Below are positions 41,586 to 44,251 of a stretch of DNA of 44,251 nucleotides, in pieces. The notes beneath the pieces were generated by a model. It was given only the letters and a program-made list of their open reading frames with translations, had not been told where the DNA came from and made no database searches. Source of the stretch: a virus; IMG/VR virus record IMGVR_UViG_3300036835_000463, positions 1 through 44,251 of that record, one strand, 5' to 3'. Within the stretch, counting starts at the first letter, position 1; each line of letters opens with the position of its first letter. A program made the translations under genes and the position numbers.

Positions 41586-42118
41586 TGCTAGCCGCCACTC
41601 GCCCACAATTGTTTATGCTCTTCGAGCTCTGGAATCAGGCGAAGCCGATTCTTCATTCGTCCCGTGCGTGCCATATGACCCATCTATCTAGGGAAGAAGA
41701 GGATCGTCGCCTCCGCCACGAATTCACCGCGAAGATCCTCGGACGCGAAAAATCCTGGGCTCAGTTGAATCGCCGCACCGACGTCGATCTTCTCAGAGGC
41801 GCGTTGCTCGCAGCTATTCGGCCAGGAGATTTAAACGCCCAGCTGAAAATAATCCGAGCCAGTCACAAGCGGCTGATATGGCGCCTCGAACAGCTGATGA
41901 GTGAACTCGGCAAAGATCGCAATTACGTCCAGGGCATCGTCGAACGCATGAACCGCGAAGGCTCCCTCAGCTCATCAGATCTCGACCTTCTCGAAACCGA
42001 CGATCTGCGTAAAGTCGTCATCGCCCTCCAGAAACACAAACGCCGCCAAACCTCTTCTGTAGCGGCAGGCGTGTCGCCTGCGAGATCCAAGCGCGATTAC
42101 ATCCTTCACCCCGCATGA
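41585..42118 (+). CDS. Helical early protein, Mu gp16-like end
   Basis: A 177-residue helical protein (LSREEEDRRLRHEFTAKILG; RASHKRLIWRLEQLMSELGK). The segment LLETDDLRKVVIALQKHKRR resembles the end of Mu gp16-type proteins, which are of unknown role. Residues 158-166 (VAAGVSPAR) come from the palindromic repeat. The start might instead be ATG 41675. Confidence 0.58.
   Translation: MLAATRPQLFMLFELWNQAKPILHSSRACHMTHLSREEEDRRLRHEFTAKILGREKSWAQLNRRTDVDLLRGALLAAIRPGDLNAQLKIIRASHKRLIWRLEQLMSELGKDRNYVQGIVERMNREGSLSSSDLDLLETDDLRKVVIALQKHKRRQTSSVAAGVSPARSKRDYILHPA
42058..42082 (+). repeat. Palindromic coding repeat, copy 7
   Basis: TGTAGCG followed by the perfect core GCAGGCGTGTCGCCTGC, encoding VAAGVSPA in the C-terminal tail of the helical protein. 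Confidence 0.85.
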
Positions 42119-42138
42119 AACCCCGCTGTTGATCAGTC

Positions 42139-42285
42139 ATGACGTCCCAGTTCCTTGTTCTCGTCACGCAGTTCGGAGCGGCCATATTTTTTGGGCTTTG
42201 GCAGAGGAGCGTCTGCGCCGGCTTATTTATTTTTTTCGTTCTCGAGTTAGGAATCGAGATCGCCCGGAGAAATCTCGAAAAATGA
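42139..42285 (+). CDS. 48-residue membrane peptide
   Basis: Two hydrophobic stretches (FLVLVTQFGAAIFFGLW and VCAGLFIFFVLELGIEIA) and a short basic end. The stop overlaps the next start by ATGA. Unknown family. Confidence 0.55.
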   Translation: MTSQFLVLVTQFGAAIFFGLWQRSVCAGLFIFFVLELGIEIARRNLEK

Positions 42286-42674
42286 CCTCTCAGCTCGATC
42301 TTCTCCTGTTCCCGAAGCCGCGCAAGCGGGGCCGGGGACCGTTGGTGATCCAACAGGAGGTCGACTCTTTTATTCACGCCTTGCACGGGCGCGGCTGGAT
42401 GAAATCGCAACAGCTCGGAGCTGTAACTGAAAAACAGAAGCGTACCCTACGCGCCGTCGCGGCCGCCAGTAAGGGCCACATCATCAGCGGCCAGGCCGGT
42501 TATCGGTTAAACTTCGAAGCCACTGCCGACGAAAACCGCGTCGCGGTCACCTGGTTTAAACATCAAATCGAAGAAATGCGCCGGCGCGTCATCGAGATCG
42601 AGCGCGTCTATCACTCTAAAGAAATCCCCGCCTGTCTCCATGACGAGGTCGTAAAGAACCGCCCGGCAGCATGA
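42282..42674 (+). CDS. Winged-helix-like early protein
   Basis: A 130-residue protein (MTSQLDLLLFPKPRKRGRGP) with a winged-helix-like part GRGWMKSQQLGAVTEKQKRT, LRAVAAASKGHIISGQAGYR, then a helix that starts with WFKHQIEEMRRRVIEIER. Similar small proteins occur in phage early regions; probably DNA binding. ATGA overlaps on both sides. Confidence 0.65.
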   Translation: MTSQLDLLLFPKPRKRGRGPLVIQQEVDSFIHALHGRGWMKSQQLGAVTEKQKRTLRAVAAASKGHIISGQAGYRLNFEATADENRVAVTWFKHQIEEMRRRVIEIERVYHSKEIPACLHDEVVKNRPAA

Positions 42675-42841
42675 TTAACCGGGTCTTCCTCATCGCGACA
42701 TTCGTCCTGGCAGGATGCGTCGAACCGACCAGTGACACCCACCTAAAATATCGCCAGGAAGCAATTATCCTGAGAGACGGCGAGGGCAGGATCTACGTCG
42801 CCACTCACTTGAACGGTAACACCTGGACGTTGACGCAATGA
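42671..42841 (+). CDS. Small lipoprotein
   Basis: A 56-residue protein. MINRVFLIATFVLAGC is a lipoprotein signal with lipobox LAGC (Cys 16), followed by a 40-residue mature part (YRQEAIILRDGEGRIYVATH). Possible outer-membrane spanin or surface lipoprotein. ATGA overlap with the gene before it. Confidence 0.62.
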   Translation: MINRVFLIATFVLAGCVEPTSDTHLKYRQEAIILRDGEGRIYVATHLNGNTWTLTQ

Positions 42842-42850
42842 AAAAAAAGA

Positions 42851-43216
42851 GTGAAACGGGGCGATTCAACTGAAAACGCCAACATGAAAATCGACTATTA
42901 TCACAGGTTTCCGAACGGGACGAAAATCGGACGGGTCCGAAATTATATTCCTTGGAAGCGCAGTCGATTTGTCGTAGCCCTGCCGCCTTGCGGCCTTGGC
43001 CGCGTCGAGCAAATCATATATTTCGATTCCGTCAACCATGCTGAGCTATTTGCGAAAGAAAAGGATTCCTGTTTTAGGCGCGGCGCTGAACCTGATGAGG
43101 ATCGCGAGGACATCGAGTATCTCCGGGCGGCAAGAAAAGATGCCTCTTTCCGCTCCTTACATGATGTCCTAGCGGACATTGATGAGACAGGGACTGCCGA
43201 AAATTCGAGGTTCTGA
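42851..43216 (+). CDS. Small early protein, unknown
   Basis: A 121-residue protein (start GTG 42851, or ATG 42884: MKIDYYHRFPNGTKIGRV). It has an alpha/beta first half and a charged second half (AEPDEDREDIEYLRAARKDA). Just upstream an A8 run begins after ATG 42838; loss of one A would join that ATG to this frame. No family recognised. Confidence 0.55.
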   Translation: MKRGDSTENANMKIDYYHRFPNGTKIGRVRNYIPWKRSRFVVALPPCGLGRVEQIIYFDSVNHAELFAKEKDSCFRRGAEPDEDREDIEYLRAARKDASFRSLHDVLADIDETGTAENSRF

Positions 43217-43233
43217 TTTTTGTAATCTTTTTT

Positions 43234-44079
43234 ATGGCCGGCGCGGCGAGTCCGTGGGACCAACGCTTGAAAGAGAAGCATGGCGGAGTCGGCAACGATT
43301 CCCCGGCCGCCAAATTCGTGACAGAAATGCTGCGTGTGATCCGAAGCGAATTTTATGATAGAATGATTTTCCCTGAGCGGGAAGTCGGAAACGCCTATGG
43401 TGAAAAGCAAACATCTTACCTGTGCAAACCAGGAGTTAGACACGCGGGCCGAAATTGTCATAGGCGGTACCCACTGCAAGGTGGGGATAAAACACCACTT
43501 CAACGGGCCACTGGGAAACGCTTTTACCAAGAGAGAAATTTGCTGATCCAGGCAATTGCTTGGCCGGGCGACTGGATGGACCGGCGTGGGGTAAGGCTGC
43601 GCGACGATGCCGCGGCGATTCATCTTTACCGAAAGATTCTGGGCAGGGTGATTCAAACCATCAAACGCCACGGTCGCTGCGATAGAATTAAACGTTTCTC
43701 GGCCTACCTGCTTCACTCGGTCCAGGAGCATATGCGTTATCACGGCGAGGAGTACTATGAGCAGGCAAAGGCGGCCCGGCCGATCAGTGCGCTCTTGCCC
43801 GAAGCAACGCGCCACGTTCGCCACGGTCGCGCCCCAGACTCGACCACCGAGACATTAGCGCGGATGAACCAAATCCTGCGCTCAAAAGGCGGTCGACGCC
43901 GGATTCAGGATTTCCAAAACCAGGCTCCGGAACTGCCATTTCAGCGCTCTTGCAAGCCCGGCGCATCGACCCTGCAGAAATCCAAAAAGTATTCTCAAAC
44001 CTTTGCAAATTCGCCCGATTCAGACCGGAATTTCTCAAACCTCGGCCCCGGCCGCGAATCCTCGCCAGCGGATTCGTAA
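43234..44079 (+). CDS. Composite ORF at the right phage end
   Basis: A 281-residue open frame of uneven quality. Residues 1-50 (PWDQRLKEKHGGVGNDSPAA...) and 115-200 (DAAAIHLYRKILGRVIQTIK, FSAYLLHSVQEHMRYHGEEY) look natural, while 51-110 is Arg/Cys-rich and overlaps a better small frame at 43397-43546. The last 30 residues run through the right-end repeats and stop in flanking DNA. The second natural part may be its own gene from ATG 43576. Unknown function. Confidence 0.45.
   Translation: MAGAASPWDQRLKEKHGGVGNDSPAAKFVTEMLRVIRSEFYDRMIFPEREVGNAYGEKQTSYLCKPGVRHAGRNCHRRYPLQGGDKTPLQRATGKRFYQERNLLIQAIAWPGDWMDRRGVRLRDDAAAIHLYRKILGRVIQTIKRHGRCDRIKRFSAYLLHSVQEHMRYHGEEYYEQAKAARPISALLPEATRHVRHGRAPDSTTETLARMNQILRSKGGRRRIQDFQNQAPELPFQRSCKPGASTLQKSKKYSQTFANSPDSDRNFSNLGPGRESSPADS
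43397..43546 (+). CDS. 49-residue ORF, alternative frame
   Basis: MVKSKHLTCANQELDTRAEI and GGTHCKVGIKHHFNGPLGNA read like a natural peptide and fill exactly the poor section of the larger frame. Unknown family. Confidence 0.35.
   Translation: MVKSKHLTCANQELDTRAEIVIGGTHCKVGIKHHFNGPLGNAFTKREIC
43992..44046 (-). repeat. Right phage-end sites (two inverted copies)
   Basis: The reverse complement carries GCCGAGGTTTGAGAAAT (outer; motif at 44032-44041) and GCAAAGGTTTGAGAA (inner; 43992-44001), 40 bp apart, close to four helical turns. They mirror the left end. From about 44047 to 44175 is host DNA without a visible gene. Confidence 0.75.
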
Positions 44080-44175
44080 CTATCGCAAACGCAGCCTCTT
44101 GGACCCTCGCGCGGATTCTTGAAGCCTTTTCGTGTACCTCCTGCCGCGCCTCTTTTCGATCAGCCGCGCTCCTAA

Positions 44176-44251
44176 TGGCGGATGGGGGGGGATTCGAACC
44201 CCCGGTACCTTTCGGTACACACGCTTTCCAGGCGTGCACAATAGACCGCTC
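44176..44251 (-). tRNA. tRNA-Ser(GGA), 3' part
   Basis: On the minus strand there is an anticodon stem-loop CACGC-CTGGAAA-GCGTG with anticodon GGA (reverse complement at 44227-44229), a long variable arm GTACC-GAAA-GGTAC, T-arm GGGGG-TTCGAAT-CCCCC, the acceptor end CCCATCC, discriminator G and encoded CCA (44176-44178). The 5' part lies beyond the window. It is host DNA next to the insertion. Confidence 0.92.

Larger units (their letters stand above)
91..44046. mobile_element. Mu-like transposable prophage (siphovirus type)
   Basis: The span runs between the outermost copies of an inverted end motif and contains a MuA-like transposase, a MuB-like ATPase, a phage repressor, Mu-type head genes (terminase, DUF935 portal, F-like, I/Z/T-like) and a long-tail module with tape measure and frameshifting chaperones. 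No tyrosine or serine integrase was seen, so integration is expected by transposition. Exact termini were not fixed: no TG/CA pair with a convincing 5-bp target duplication is visible. GCCAG occurs at 76-80 and 44064-44068, but this may be chance. Confidence 0.88.

Noticed and set aside
42943-43824. 293-residue minus-strand ORF
   Set aside because: It is antisense to the early operon, has no RBS or neighbours on that strand and an unnatural composition.
76-44068. GCCAG as 5-bp target duplication
   Set aside because: GCCAG at 76-80 and 44064-44068 would make a left end TGTAGCG but a right end without CA, and a 5-mer match within tens of bases is likely by chance. Kept only as a possibility.
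1-44251. CRISPR array, restriction-modification or toxin-antitoxin pair
   Set aside because: No regularly spaced direct repeats with unique spacers and no methylase, nuclease or recognisable toxin motifs were found.

Overview
The window is an almost complete Mu-like transposable prophage of about 44 kb with short host flanks. The left flank ends a membrane-protein gene (1-102). The right flank holds the 3' part of a tRNA-Ser(GGA) gene, cut by the window edge. The two ends carry paired, inverted copies of a GGTTTGAGAA motif (96-105 and 117-126; reverse complement at 43992-44001 and 44032-44041), the expected pattern for MuA-type transposase sites at phage ends. The host is probably a GC-rich soil Verrucomicrobium of the Chthoniobacter/Udaeobacter kind. 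That placement is an inference from the palindromic 'AGVSPA' coding repeats and the heptanucleotide tracts, which I recall as common in such genomes; there is no rRNA or marker gene to confirm it.

Layout. (1) 213-24827, minus strand, is the late region. Read in the direction of transcription it holds a lysis-like block (membrane/lipoprotein gene, GH75 chitosanase-like lysin, several microproteins), Mu-type gp25/26/27-like genes, terminase, DUF935 portal, an F-like head protein and a G-like protein. A single polypeptide then joins a Mu I-type protease, a coiled-coil scaffold and the major capsid protein. A non-contractile (siphovirus) tail module follows: connector, terminator, fibres, tail tube, tail chaperones with a GGGAAAA -1 frameshift site, tape measure, DUF2163-like protein, NlpC/P60 and tail tip. 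(2) 24953-29738, plus strand, holds fibre or surface proteins and a secreted beta-helix protein. (3) 29742-31779, minus strand, is the repressor followed by four small genes that probably share its transcript and so may be expressed in the lysogen. (4) 31810-44079, plus strand, is the early region: Cro/Ner-like and excisionase-like regulators, a MuA-like transposase, a MuB-like ATPase, then a long series of very small genes, most joined by ATGA overlaps, including a minimal PolX-type nucleotidyltransferase and a lipoprotein.

How it works together. The repressor/Cro switch at 31.75-31.81 kb would choose between lysogeny and the rightward early operon. Transposase and MuB would replicate the phage by transposition through the end sites. 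The leftward late operon builds a Mu-type head on a siphovirus tail, comparable to the B3/D3112 type of transposable siphophage but with the divergent gene order known from BcepMu.

The most unusual features are seven copies of a palindromic repeat inserted in genes, all in the same orientation and reading phase and all near protein termini; a protease-scaffold-capsid fusion; a transposase whose second catalytic acid appears to be Glu; and four GAGCGAAT boxes in front of late genes.
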